Under the pieces are notes generated by a model. That model was not told where the DNA came from, ran no database searches, and was given only the letters and a program-made list of their open reading frames with translations. The position numbers were made by a program, and so were the translations under genes. Below, in pieces: positions 11,151 to 22,499 of a stretch of DNA of 64,000 nt. Source of the DNA: Psilocybe azurescens (Eukaryota; Basidiomycota; Agaricomycetes; Agaricales; Agrocybaceae); contig JAJIRX010000711.1 in assembly GCA_023853785.1 (NCBI GenBank), positions 1 to 64,000 of the forward strand, read 5' to 3'. Every line of letters starts with the position of its first letter. Position 1 is the first letter of the stretch.

Positions 11151-12726
11151 ATGCCAAAGTCCAATACTACCGACTCACCACCCAGCTCCAGTACCAATTC
11201 AAAGCCTCTATCCGAGGTCACGTCGCGCATGACCGACGTCGCTCTTCGAAAGAAGAAAAACGCAGATGCTCAAGCGGCCTTTCGAGCCAGGCGTGCAAAT
11301 TACATCGCCACTCTTGAAGAAACAGGTAACGATCTTAATCTGTCATCAATTGTCTGCTTTGTGCTGACATCGACTCAGTCACCAACTTAGAATCTGTTGT
11401 TCTCCAAGTCCAGGAGGCATCCCGCGATTGTCGTAACAAGAATGCCGAGCTAGAACAGGAGAACAATCGTCTTCGACTTGGAATATCGCGAGCGCGAAAA
11501 ATTCTGGAGAGCTCTCTTTCAAGCACGAAAATCAGGGCGTGTATCCGAGTTAGATGATCTGCCTGCGCCGCCATCGTTATCGTCGCCTTTTATGGGACAG
11601 GCTCAAGTCTCCGATTTGGCTACACATTCAACTGGACAGCCAGTCTTGATCCACCAACAATATGGAAATGGGCTGGGATACAGAGGTGACTCGGACGCGT
11701 GTCAAGGATCTTATAACAATCCACCCAGTGGATGTGGAGCTAATTATAATAACCAGTCACCAACAATTCCATTCCCAAATACTAGTGAGATATCTGGAGA
11801 CGTCGGATCATCTGGATCGCATCTTAATGTTCGTGGCGGTAAATACGCAACGTACCCTTATCCGCTTTCGAGAGATGGCCGTTGGCAGGTCTCAGCATCG
11901 TTGCCTCCCATTGTGCCCGGTGGAGATTCGACCACACCACCACATTCGCACTCTCCTGTTTATATTGACTCTCCTACTCTGACCGCGACCTCGGACATGG
12001 CCACATATTCTGGACGATTTTCTGGAGATGAACACAAAGGAGCGCTGAACGCTGTGCTGGAGAACGCGCCGTACGTGTTTCCGAACGGAGATCGATTTCA
12101 TCAGAATATCGGGGACACTATGCCAAATAATCGGTCAACGTCACCCACAGCATCTACGCCAAGTTCATCTACATCTATTCCTATGACGTCATCATTTCAG
12201 TTCACTTTTCACGAACCCTCTGGACAGGACCGCACGAATTTTGATTACCGGCGACATTCTCTTCCACACTGTCCAGAGGTAACCCTCCATGGCGGCACCG
12301 CCGACATCTCTCACGGGCCCAAACTTCCGACTCTGTACGTTATCGAGTCAACCGTAGGCCAGATTCAACCGCCGAGCACCCGCCGATAGTCCCTGCAAAT
12401 GAAAATGACTCTCAACATGACCTAACCAGTAGCGACGGCGACATCCCTTTCACTAATCAGCATCTTAGGCCACGTCGTAACACCATCCGTTCCCATCTCC
12501 ATCCTCAAACTCCGTCCCCCGGTCCTACACCAATCTCATGTAGCGTGGCCGTCATCAAAGCGCAGGCGTTTGGCGCCCTTCGTAGAACTCGAGCTAGGGC
12601 CAAAAGTCCTCTCAGGGTGCTTCAAAAGTCGCAATGGATGTTCTAGAAGCTCGAGGAATAGGTGTATCGACTGGCCCTAAACGACCTCGCCTGAATGATG
12701 ATGACTTCGACGTCGAAACTCCCTAA
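11151..12726 (+). CDS. bZIP transcription factor (reading frame broken three times)
   Basis: The ATG at 11151 opens a Ser/Thr-rich leader followed by a basic region KKKNADAQAAFRARRANYI, which has the N-x7-R signature of bZIP DNA-binding domains. A 53-nt intron (11326-11378) follows, then a heptad zipper (VTNLESVVLQVQEASRDC...LEQENNRL). The rest is low complexity, with a conserved-looking C-terminal motif (AVIKAQAFGALRRTRARAKS) and a tail ending at the TAA at 12724-12726. The frame must shift near 11477 (one extra base in CTTGGAA), near 12317 (one missing) and near 12615 (one missing, AGGG). Coding quality stays high on both sides of each break, so I favour sequencing indels over a pseudogene. 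A sequence-specific nuclear regulator is inferred; its targets are unknown. Confidence 0.75.
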
Positions 12727-12993
12727 TTCATTTGCCATCATTCTCTCTGTTAGAGTCGCACAATGGAGGACATTGTATCTATAGCTAATCCATCGACATA
12801 TTTTTTTTCTCGAACTCAATGTAGATATCACCCGCTCCATATACCTTGGCTACTTTATACCTTTGTATCTCACCATTTCTATGTATTGTAACATTCATCT
12901 CTTGTCGAATTGCTCTGCTACCACACTATGTATATCATACCAATTCCCAGAATTTTTATGTTTACTTGAAATATAATGAAGATAGAATCGTTA

Positions 12994-14175
12994 TCAATGA
13001 ACTTTCGGAACAGCCACGTCCCATGGGCCACGAATGATACTAAATATGATGTGTGAAGTACTATTGATTTCCAAATTGCACAAATGTACGTACTTTTTAT
13101 ATTTTTGGGCCCACAGCAGGACACCAGGCGCAATTAAGGTGACAAAAACAGAGTGGAGAAACATAACCACATTATAGTGCGGGATAGGTCGTTAATTAGG
13201 TAGAGGGCTAAGAATGACAGTCCGATAGTAATTAGACCCCATACACTTATGGACGATGACTGGGAATATGGGTCAGGAATCAAGAGTAGGGTAGGGAAAT
13301 CGAGGCACAAACCTGCAAGCGGTGACGAAGAATCGGGAATAAAGCAAACGACTGAATAGAAAATAACATTAGAGCAAAGACAGAGACATCCGTGGAAAGG
13401 CGCGATGCCAGAACTACAGACGCAGATACAGCTGCATTCATTGACAGTACCGATGAGAGCCTATGTGGAAGAGTTAGGGATGGTTCGATATACAAAATGT
13501 GACCTTTACCCTTCATGAGAGTCTTCCGGTTTAGTGGCCGTGTAATCAGCTAGAAGGGCGTTTAGACTGAAAAGAACGACGGATAAAGCCCAAATAGAAT
13601 CGGAAGATGTAGCGGCAGACAATGTGCGCAAGACCGGAGAGAGCGACATAAGTGCAAGAAACATCATGATAGAAGACTTTAACGCCTTAAGATCTGTAAT
13701 GTCACAAGTCGGTGAGTTATTGCAACAAATCCATCGCAAATTGACTAACGAGTGGCTTGACGTTCTGGATTTTCTTTTCTGCGATCTAATGCGTTCCAGA
13801 TGATATAGCCGATGAGAAAGCACAACACGGAAACGCAAATGAGAGAGCGTGGATCCAGGATTTGTTCTTTCAGTCGAACGAATACCGCAAGGAAAACAAA
13901 CGTCACTGCAAGGTGTTGAGTTATAGAACATGACAGCACGACCAGAGGCCAGTAGGTATACGGCCGGAAATTGGCTTCAATGATGACACTTCAGCTGTCC
14001 TTCTGGAATGCGTCTGTAGATAGATAACGTACGATTTCTCCGCAACGACGCAAGAAACAATTCTGGAGGAACATAGTTGTCAGGGTATGTCTGTTTTTTC
14101 CAAAGCACCTTTTCCCAATCGTGTTGTTTCGAGCGTCTGCGTCATGAGAGGAATGGATACGTGAAATGATTCGGT
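12994..14175 (-). CDS. GPI2: GPI-GlcNAc transferase subunit Gpi2/PIG-C
   Basis: This is a membrane subunit of the ER complex that transfers GlcNAc to phosphatidylinositol, the first step of GPI-anchor synthesis. Exons read leftward. The first recognised motif is WEKVLWKKQTYPDNYVPPEL (about 14125), followed by FRPYTYWPLVVLSCSITQHL and transmembrane stretches (about 13950-13750). The block LSPVLRTLSAATSSDSIWAL lies at about 13640 and AAVSASVVLASRLSTDVSVF at about 13430. The last exon gives RGPWDVAVPKVH before the TGA at 12994-12996. The stop is firm. The first coding exon lies upstream of the acceptor near 14157 and was not identified, so the 5' limit is approximate. It converges on the bZIP gene. 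Confidence 0.85.
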
Positions 14176-14897
14176 GGCTGTGCAAACTGCAAGGTGACAA
14201 TGTCTCGCTAGCACTAGTATCTTTCGATAAATTATTATCTGGAATTGAGATGGTTGCGGATCGAGTATACCGTACAAATGGGCGAACTCAAGGCGAAAAC
14301 AGGCATTCAGGCCATAAGCATGGTGGTGTGTTACAGTGTACTTCGGATTGATCAGTGGTCACCAAGCGCTCATCTTCGGGGTTCAATGTAGTTGCCGACA
14401 CTTTTCCTTGAATACATTTATGTACAGTGTTGTACACAGGCGATATGATAATGAACTTCATGTTCATGGACACTCATATGGTTTGGGTGGTTGTAACTTT
14501 CCTCACTTATAGTAATGCATAAACCGGGAACGATTATCCCAAAGATAACTCGGAACTTGTACCAAATCCTCGTCAGATCTGCACGATGCTAGACCTCAGT
14601 GGTCTTGTGCTTGAGATATCATGGACCTTCAGAATTTACGTTCATAAAACTGGAAGTCCTTGAGAAGATATCGATAAGTTGTTCGGATCGAAATTCCGAA
14701 TGTGCCGCATTTTGAAGGACTTATTTACTACTTTGAATTGATTGTCATCCAGGTGTCTGTAAAGCGTGTATCGGGTGAGGCATTGCATCCCATTATAGTG
14801 ATATTTAAAAGTAAAGCGGAGCAGAGGGTATCCCAGGAGGGGGCATGCCAGTGAAATTGAGTGCCCCGTGGACATGTATCGAGTCAGACATGTCGTT
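14176..14897. other. intergenic, GPI2 5' side
   Basis: It probably holds the unresolved first exon and promoter of GPI2 and the 3' flank of the small SVIP-like gene. Nothing else is supported. Confidence 0.4.
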
Positions 14898-15305
14898 TCA
14901 GTCCCACTGTAAAAGTGTGGTTTAGTTTCCGTGATGGACTCGAGGCATCCAAGGCACTCACGACCAGTCTCTCGACTTCTTGTGCTGGTGGACCTGGCTT
15001 TGAACTACTCTGCTTTGCTAATTGCTCTGAGAGTTGGCCCTGCTTAGGATTGGACTTATTCGTGCCCCTATTCTGAGCCTGTGGAACACTTCTAGAAAGT
15101 AGTCGTGTAGATGATGCTAAATACTACTTACCGCCTGCATTCGTCGTTCTGCTGCTTCCGCCGCAGCGGCACGAGGATCAGAAGGTTGGGAAGCTTCGCG
15201 GTTTGTGTCTCTGGAGTGTGCTGGATTCGAGTTGACGGGACCTGATCCTAGCACGGTATGACCGCCCTCATATCCAGTCGAAGTTTTCGAGCAATTAGAA
15301 CCCAT
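14898..15305 (-). CDS. small SVIP-like protein with N-terminal myristoylation signal
   Basis: The three-exon model encodes a protein of about 100 residues. Exon 1 (15305-15132) begins MGSNCSK, a Gly2-Ser-x-Cys arrangement typical of N-myristoylation plus palmitoylation, and ends DPRAAAAEAAERRMQA. Exon 2 starts at 15078 with AQNRGTNKSNPKQGQLSEQL and ends at LV. Exon 3 is only nine bases (14906-14898), TGG GAC TGA, giving the terminal VWD. The Ala/Arg-rich helix followed by the RGT-N motif resembles fungal small VCP/p97-interacting (SVIP-like) proteins. That relation is from memory of the family, and a role at membranes with p97 is inference. The splice sites GTAAGT, CACAG, GTGAGT and TTACAG are canonical. 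Confidence 0.65.
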
Positions 15306-16470
15306 GGTTGAATCACAGAATGACTCGGATTTTTCTGGCGTTTTATTGGCCCATTGACTCACTCATGTGACAATTAGATTGCCGCAGCTGCTGAGAGCGC
15401 TCAAAAGCCTTGTCATCATTTTGTTAACTAAAATTACAGTACATGTAAGACCAGAATCCGTGAACCGTGAAAAGAAAACATTCAAGATTAATTATCAGAA
15501 ACTGGTCCATATCCTCCTCGTATATCTGCAGGCACAGCTGTTCTCCCAAAACGAGTCAGTCCAAGAGGCCCGTCAGGCTCATCTCGACGCGGAATCCAAG
15601 GCTATTTATTTGTGATAATTAGTTGCTGTGAATGGGTTTAAATGATTCTGTGCCAGACTCACTTCCCACCACCTTGTGTTGGTATTCCTGCGATTCCAAG
15701 GCACCTCCGCAGTTATGCCAGCCTTCAGCATGCGGGTCTTGATACCAGCGCCAAGCAGGAGCCCGAATACCGTCAACAGGAACAAAGTCACCACCAGCTG
15801 GTCTCGAGGAGAGTCGCGTTCTGGACATAAAATTTAGTGAGATGATCCACGAGGAAGAACGGGGATCGTACGGAAACATCTGGCCTCAACAGTACCCTCC
15901 TTTCCTGTCGCTGTGTCTGGATTTGTATTGCCCACCGAGGCTCCAGCGCAAATGGGCAGATTTTGATTCAAGCACCATTGTTTTGTGCAGGATAGACAGG
16001 GCTGGGATGGATTATCGGGTATATTTAAAGTCAAGATCAAGGAGCTTGTCTGGAAGCAGATGCCTATAAGAGACAGTTGAAATTAAACAATGGACACAAA
16101 GTATCTTGAGAAAACAACCTCTCTCACATTTACAGAAATTGGTTGCTTCCCATTTCTTCCAACCGGCCTCAACAGACGCCTAGAAAGGTTCGTCAATAGT
16201 GTTTGATTCAGACGTAGTATATGATATACCAATAGTGCCAAAAGAACGAATAGAACGTGTGGCAAGAACACCAGTTTAGAGCGGATCATGGTGGCATGCC
16301 AGGAGGTGGCTTTGCTGGAATTTGCTAATTGTGGAACATGCTGAGCTTGAAACTTGAACGCGTCTTGACTACATTGGCACATCTCTAGTAACTACCGTTT
16401 CTACTTGGCCACAAATCACGGTGGAAACGGCCCATCAAGCTAGTTCTTTCTTATCTACGCTTGTCTCGTT
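15306..16470. other. unresolved region with possible small membrane-protein exons
   Basis: This 1.1-kb stretch between the SVIP-like gene and ARP1 has several suggestive frames that I cannot join. On plus, 15532-15615 reads QAQLFSQNESVQEARQAHLD to a stop. On minus, about 15830-15606 has a hydrophobic segment (VVTLFLLTVFGLLLGAG) followed by a polar tail, and 16290-16083 has another (VFLPHVLFVLLALLVYHI). These could be exons of one or two small membrane proteins, or chance frames. I name no function. Confidence 0.3.
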
Positions 16471-18043
16471 ATGTCTGGGGAATATGACGATGTGCTCACC
16501 AACCAGCCGGTGGTCATAGACAATGTTTGTTCTTTCTGGCGCATCTGTTTTATCCTGGCTGAAATATACGCATTTCTTTCAAGGGATCTGGTACAATAAA
16601 GGCAGGTTTTGCAGGGCAAGATCACCCTAAATGCTTCTTTCCGTCTTTGTGCGTCTTCATGGTTAGGCTTGTTATTCAACTCAACATCGTCTGCTGACCA
16701 TTCTTCAGTGTTGGTCGCCCAAAACATGTACGCGTTATGGCCGGCGCTTTGGAAGGAGATGTCTTCATTGGCCGACGAGCTCAAGAATTTAGAGGTCTGC
16801 TCAAGATAAAATACCCGATGGAACATGGAATCGTGACTGACTGGGATGATATGGAACGTATATGGAACTGGGTGTATGCGGAGGAGCTGGGCACACTGAG
16901 TGAGGAGGTGCGTTATTCTTTCTTCCTTTCAATTTAATGCTTAAGTCTCTGTGACACCAGCATCCTGTTTTACTGACCGAGGCTCCTCTCAATCCTCGGA
17001 GTAATAGAGATGTGGCAGCGCAGATATTTTTCGAAACTTTCAATGTGCCAGCCCTTTTCACTTCCGTACAAGCCGTCTTGTCATTGTAAGCGGTTAATCT
17101 TTCGCTATTTGTGCGGTTCTTATGCTGTAATGAATAGGTACTCGTCAGGGCGGACAACCGGTATTGTACTAGATTCTGGAGATGGGGTGACACACGCCGT
17201 CCCAGTTTTCGAAGGATTCTCTATGCCTCATGCTATTCGTCGTGTTGATGTGGCAGGAAGGTAAACGGCTTCTTGTATCATCTTGCTCAATCTTAAAATG
17301 GAGTAGAGACGTGACCGATCATCTTCAATTGCTACTTCGGAAATCTGGCCACCACCTTCACACAACAGCAGAGCGTGAAGTCGTCCGTACCATCAAAGAG
17401 AAATGTTGTTATGTTGCCCTAAATCCTGGAAAGGAAGAAAAGGATGCAGCGGGTCGTACAGAAGAGTTTCGACTGCCTGACGGAAACATCGTCCAAGTAT
17501 GCTTATATTCTTTAACGTCACGTACACGCTAGTTCTAACCTATTCTCTTTTTCTAGCTCGGTGCTGAGCGATTCCGTGCTCCTGAAATTCTTTTCAATCC
17601 CGAAATAATCGGTCAGGAGTATGCTGGGGTGCACCAAGTTGTTGTCGACTCCATTAATCGGGTGGATTTGGACCTTCGAAAGAGTTTATTCTCAAACATT
17701 GTTTTAAGCGGAGGAAGCACGCTTTGCAAAGGTATTATAAATAAGACTTCAGTTTCGTTTTGGGGGTATTGCTCATGCATGACCTCAGGATTTGGAGACC
17801 GTTTGCTCAACGAAGTGAAGAAACTGGCTCTGAAAGACGTCAGGATCAAGATATATGCACCGCCTGAGCGCAAGTATTCGACCTGGATTGGTGGCTCCAT
17901 CTTAGCTGGTCTGAATACCTTCAAAAAGGTGGGGCGCAAGTTCTCTTTACAGTCATTTTAACTCACTGTCATTGCAGATGTGGGTATCTGCCGAGGAGTA
18001 TCAAGAGGACCCAGATATTATCCACAAAAAGTCGGGATTCTGA
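16471..18043 (+). CDS. ARP1: actin-related protein 1 (centractin), dynactin filament subunit
   Basis: Arp1 forms the short actin-like filament of dynactin, the dynein adaptor for microtubule transport and nuclear migration in hyphae. The start [18 protein letters not shown] at 16471 is followed by an intron, then [16 protein letters not shown] (nucleotide-binding loop), VGRPKH and [20 protein letters not shown]. Later exons carry [48 protein letters not shown]-type (here [12 protein letters not shown]) and [14 protein letters not shown], ending [15 protein letters not shown] at 18043. All actin-fold signatures are present and in order. The acidic N-terminus and the KKSGF end fit Arp1 better than conventional actin (KCF end). 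It converges on eS24. Confidence 0.92.
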
Positions 18044-18273
18044 TGGATAACCTCTGATCTTCGCATTTCATCTTATGATACCCATATACAACTTTTAGTA
18101 CAGTCCATATTTCAGCAGCATCACCTAGAGGCAATTGTATATTTGACTCGCTTTTGACTGAGGACGTGATACAGGATCGAGAACAAGAGCAAGCATGTAT
18201 ATGCATAATATTCGTGGAGGGCCATGTATGCATACAAAGGTAAAGCCAGATACTGGAAGGTGGCGGACAACAT

Positions 18274-18948
18274 CTACTTCTTCTTGGGTGCCTCTGCTGC
18301 CTTGGACTTTTGGTACCGCGGAGCTGAAGAAAATATTGTCAGAGGCTGATATTGGGCAGAATCTAAATGATTAGCTGACCTTCTTGGCGCGGTTCTTGCG
18401 CTCCTTCCGTAGCTTACGGGAAGGCTTGTCAACCTTGGCCGCAAGACCCGACTGGAATATTGTTAGAGAGAATCAGTCAGAGAGGGAACACGCAACGTAC
18501 CCGCACTAGACGGTACTTGGGTTCGAACTTCTTCTGCGATGCCTCATCATCGTAGATCAGGGCAAATCCTGTGCTACGTCCTCCACCGAATTGTGTTCGG
18601 AGACCGAAAGTAACGACACGGCTTTTGTCAGTCTTGTAGAGAGAAGCGAGCTTCTCAGAGAGATCGGCTCTTGAGACGTTGGGGCGGGAAGGGTGGAGAA
18701 TGTCAACGACGAATTGGCGTCGAGCCAAGAGACGGTTCGTGATGAACTTTCGCGTGCGGAGGGTGATGGGGGCTGAGTTGTCGGCCTATAAACAAGACGG
18801 TCAGCTAGATTCATTGCCCAGCCTGATTTCCCCTCCTCAACACTTCGAGCCATGGCCCCACCCCTCTATTGCACATAATTAACGCATCTTCTCCCACATC
18901 CTCGATATCCAGCACAAGATCATAGGTTCACCATGACAAACTCACCAT
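18274..18948 (-). CDS. RPS24: 40S ribosomal protein eS24
   Basis: This is a structural protein of the small ribosomal subunit. The first coding exon is just the ATG (18948-18946), directly followed by a GTGAGT donor; coding resumes at about 18786 with [20 protein letters not shown]. The core follows ([40 protein letters not shown]), then the basic tail [12 protein letters not shown] and, after the last intron, RGTK and [10 protein letters not shown] before the TAG at 18274-18276. The final exon only reads correctly if one base is missing in the T run at 18308-18311. Length (about 135 residues) and order match the family. An ATG-only first exon is also known in mammalian RPS24. Confidence 0.92.
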
Positions 18949-19133
18949 TTTGATGCCTGGGTCCAGTACTATTCGAACATGTCAATAAATACTTGTACGC
19001 AACGCAGGGGCATTCTTACCTTGCTTGAGGTCGTCGCCTATGCCGAATCGCACACTATTCTGATTCAATGCTACTGGTGGCTTGCGAAAACTGCATAGCA
19101 GCTCGGACATCACCGAAAAGTGAGAGTCACGTA

Positions 19134-19753
19134 TGTGACAATCCGGTACCTTTCTCACCAGTAGATTATCTTCCTTTCTATCTTATCTTCTTGTTTCGAC
19201 TTCGTTCCGTCTCCTGATACAACGATCTCGTCCCTTTCATTCTCTGTTCCTTATCCTTGAAACCGTTCCTTCTTTACTCCAAGACCATATGATCTTTTAG
19301 CTATTCCCTTTTATCTCAGACCCTTTTTACATAGTTCTAGAACACTCTTCTACAGTATAAATACAGGCCACGTTGTAGCTACAAATCCCCCAGTGAACAA
19401 CGAACATTTATACCTGTCTTACAAGTGTTCTAAGCTTTGCTACCCATATATTCCGTGTGCCAGGACGACACTCTCGCAGTCACAATAGCTACTGTCATAA
19501 CGTGCTTATTATTACTGGGTATCCAGTCACACCAGGTACTCGGTCCCTGTAAAATTCCTCGAGGAGGTGCCATAACAAGGTGTTGGGTTTGTTAGAAAGT
19601 CTGAAATGGGCACTATAAAATATCATAAATACTGCTTGTAATTTGTAAATACCCGCAAATTTCCTTGGAATCACCTTGGGAAAGCGCAAATCTCTAAAAT
19701 ACCTAGTTTTGAATATTTTAAAGTCGGATTCACATTTTTACGATCCTGTAACA
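19134..19753 (-). mobile_element. candidate solo LTR (Gypsy-like)
   Basis: Read on minus, the segment starts TGTTACAGGATCG (19753) and ends GGATTGTCACA (19134), so its ends form a short inverted repeat (TGTTACA/TGTGACA) with TG...CA termini. It includes a TATA-like box (TATTTATACTG, about 19358) followed by a purine-rich stretch, the layout of an LTR. I found no matching 5-bp target duplication (ACGTA left, CCTCT right) and no internal coding region, so this is a solo or decayed LTR if real. It lies about 190 bp upstream of the eS24 start codon. Confidence 0.4.
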
Positions 19754-19993
19754 CCTCTCGACACTAATTTTTTGGTCTGGGGTGCAGAACTCAGCCAACT
19801 GCATCCAAAACAGGTCCTAGTGTTTCTGATTACGTACAGTACTGTTAGTAAGCATAGTAGTCTGGGATGACGCCACAACTTGGCATTCGATAACTAATAG
19901 ATTCAACTCTGAACAACATCTCATACGCAGTTTGGCTTGAATGAAGCAGCGTAGGATCGACATCATCCCACTCGACAATTTATTTATTTATAC

Positions 19994-20765
19994 ATGAGCG
20001 CCTCGCAATTTGCTTCCTTTGCTGCATATGTGAGTTCTCGTAACTTCCATCATCATCGTCGTATCAGTACCTTTCAAAACCCTACAGACCCCTCCACCGG
20101 ATGAATTTGAACAATCCCTGACGGCCACAGCAACAAAACCACCAAATTCTTGGCTTCATTCCCATCCCCCGAGAATTCGTATCAATCAGGAGGCATCCCA
20201 ACGTTCCACTCTAATGCTGTTGCTGGGTCATCTATCATCCCCGCGCAAGAAACTACACAAAGTCAGTGGGAAACACGGTATGGTTGGCGGGTGGACCTTC
20301 TGGCGGCTTCTGCATACATCTTAGGTCCCATATCAGGTTTGTTTCTCCATGTTTCTCTGAACCAAATGCTCAGCTTCTCCCATAGCTCTGATTCTTCTCA
20401 TTATCGAGACGCACAATGACTACGTCCGATTTCATGGTGTGTCCATCATTCTTGGGCTAGTACACTACTTGTTTTCTGAACTGAAATATAGCTTACCAGT
20501 CGGCTCTCACAACAACACCTCTGGTGATCTTCAGGATCCTTTTGTCCCTAGCCCAGTTTCCTTCATGGTTGCGAACCATCTGCACCTTTTCTGTCTTCTG
20601 TCTCCAATTCTTCATGAGGTGAAATCTTTTTTCGCGCGTCTTCTATAACTGATGAACTATTTATCAAGCTTCCACGCCTTCCGTGATGCCTCTCACCATA
20701 GTTTAATTCCCTTCCATGCTCCTTTTGTTGGGCAGTTGGCCGAGAAATGGTTGGCAGAAGAGTGA
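19994..20765 (+). CDS. UPF0132/DUF4870-like small membrane protein
   Basis: The start ATG at 19994 gives MSASQFASFAAY, then an intron, then TPPPDEFEQSLTATATKPPN and a variable loop. The conserved part begins WRVDLLAASAYILGPIS, a first membrane helix. After introns come ALILLIIETHNDYVRFHAYQ (second helix and the family-typical NDYVRFHAYQSAL block), ILLSLAQFPSWLRTI (third helix), and a tail ending GQLAEKWLAEE at 20765. The RFHAYQS motif is the hallmark of the UPF0132/DUF4870 family, whose function is poorly defined. One base is missing in the C run at 20166-20170, needed to keep frame between HSHPP and ENSYQSGG. Membrane location is inferred from hydrophobicity. Confidence 0.75.
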
Positions 20766-21075
20766 CATATAGGACTTGTCATTACACACCTCGTATCCTT
20801 CGAGGTAGCAGTTTGTGTTCTAACGGGTTTCTCCTGCAGTTTTATCAGAGGCGAAGTCGAACCCGTGTTCTTTTGTAACTTAATGGAGTCCTCACCAAGT
20901 TACATGGAACAAATAAACATTGTATAATGCGTGGATTACAAAACAGGTCTGAGGGGTAATGTAGGATAGTAGGTGGACGTCGAAGCTTGATAGTGGATAC
21001 AAATGTATGCGCAATTGCGAGGTGTCATGGATAGTTGTGATAAACATGTTTGACCAGTCAAGAGTTGGTTGGAAT
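20766..21075. other. convergent 3' intergenic spacer
   Basis: It lies between the stop codons of the UPF0132-like gene (+) and the secreted-protein gene (-). Nothing is supported inside. Confidence 0.4.
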
Positions 21076-21914
21076 CTATACGCATAACCCAATCACTTCC
21101 GCTCCGGATTTGCATACAGCCTGTGTTGCTTGTCCGAGAAGTACTCGCAGCGAAGGACCTAAAGCGTTGATGGCGGCATCGGTAATGTCTTCAGTGGCGT
21201 CCAAAAGGTCATCAACGACACACTTAAGGCTGTAGACAACTTGGAAACATTAAGATTTAGCCATAGAAAGTACAATCGGCTAGACTTACTGGGACCTAGC
21301 ATAGGCCCAATTGTTGGTACGTTGTAAACCACTGTAGTCGTGGCACTTAGCACATCTTTGTTGGCGTTAACAACCTTTTGAGAAGGGTTTCGACATTATT
21401 CTGACGATCGTAGTTGGCCAGACCTTTGTCAGAGGCGGCAGCATCCGCCAGAGCTGTTTGGAAACTAGATATGTTGTCGTTAAAGCCAGTCAGAGAGGTG
21501 ACGTATTGTTTCTGAAAATCATAGTCATCGTCATCGACATACGCCGAGGAGGCAGCCAAGTCCTCTGCACCCCGTGAGCGAGCATCAAAATTGCGAACAA
21601 CAGCATCGCTTACTAAGATCATTTGCATTCAGATTCGCAGAATCGTACAACTCTGTTAGAGCACCAAGATCGCCCAGTTGTCGTTTCGTTCGACCGTGTT
21701 CCTTAGAGAAAGAAGACAGGACAATGGGCAGTGATTGCAGCCTGCGGGGCGAGATTCTGCGAGTTGTGCGATTGACAGAGATCAGGCTGAGCGAATAATC
21801 TGCCGCCATTAAGGGAAGCGGCAATGGGATAGGCGTCGCGGAAATAGATGACGCAAGCGACAAAAGACATAGAAGACCAACAGCGTGCAACACCATGCTC
21901 GCGAAGACAGACAT
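21076..21914 (-). CDS. secreted hydrophilic helical protein, unknown function
   Basis: The ATG at 21914 (another lies 12 nt upstream) opens a clear signal peptide, VLHAVGLLCLLSLASSISA. The mature part is polar and helical: RTKRQLGDLGALTELYDSAN, then DAVVRNFDARSRGAEDLAAS, DDDDYDFQKQYVTSLTGFND and NVETLLKR. After a short intron it ends VYSLKCVVDDLLDATEDITD ... AEVIGLCV, stop at 21076-21078. Dibasic KR sites precede the mature helical part. Two single-base frame breaks are needed (about 21602, one extra; 21374-21375, one missing). It resembles the uncharacterised secreted proteins common in Agaricomycetes; I assign no function. Confidence 0.65.
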
Positions 21915-21926
21915 GACACTGAACAT

Positions 21927-22499
21927 AAATCAGTGGAGTAAGGAAGCTTTTACAAAGGGCGACTAGCGCTAAATCTTATGCCAAAGAAAGGCAGGTCAGA
22001 GAAGAGAAAAGAGTGTGTTATTAGAGCAAGTCATTTCAAGTCCTCTTGCTTATATCGGCCATGCAATGTTTGTGTCTCTTTGCTCATGGTTAACCACACA
22101 TGGCTGCCGTAATTACAAGTCGTGGGTAAATCTATTTATACATTTATGTTCTTGTTTCTTGGAAGAACAGAATCACCAGGTATTCCATCAGACGCTTTGC
22201 TCTAAATAAAGTTTAAACACGGAGAATACTAAATGGACACATAGTAGTACGCTGTACCGTGTTCGACAACTCGAAACTAAACGACCTAGTAATAAAAAGG
22301 TAGGAATAGGTCCCAAGTAAGCAACCGTGCAGAAACTGGTTGGCAAATTGGCCTGAGTATTATAGGAATAAATAGATAAAGATGAAGTCCAAAAAATTGT
22401 CTACAAAAGGTCCGAAGGGTTTATGTCCGCTAGACATTGGATAGTAGCTCCGGTGCGATATGTCCGTAGTGAGACTTGACAGGAGAGAATCACAGGGCC
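21927..22499. other. upstream region of secreted-protein gene
   Basis: No coding frame is supported. On minus, GATATAAGC at about 22046-22055 is a plausible TATA box some 130 nt before the secreted-protein start codon. Confidence 0.4.
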
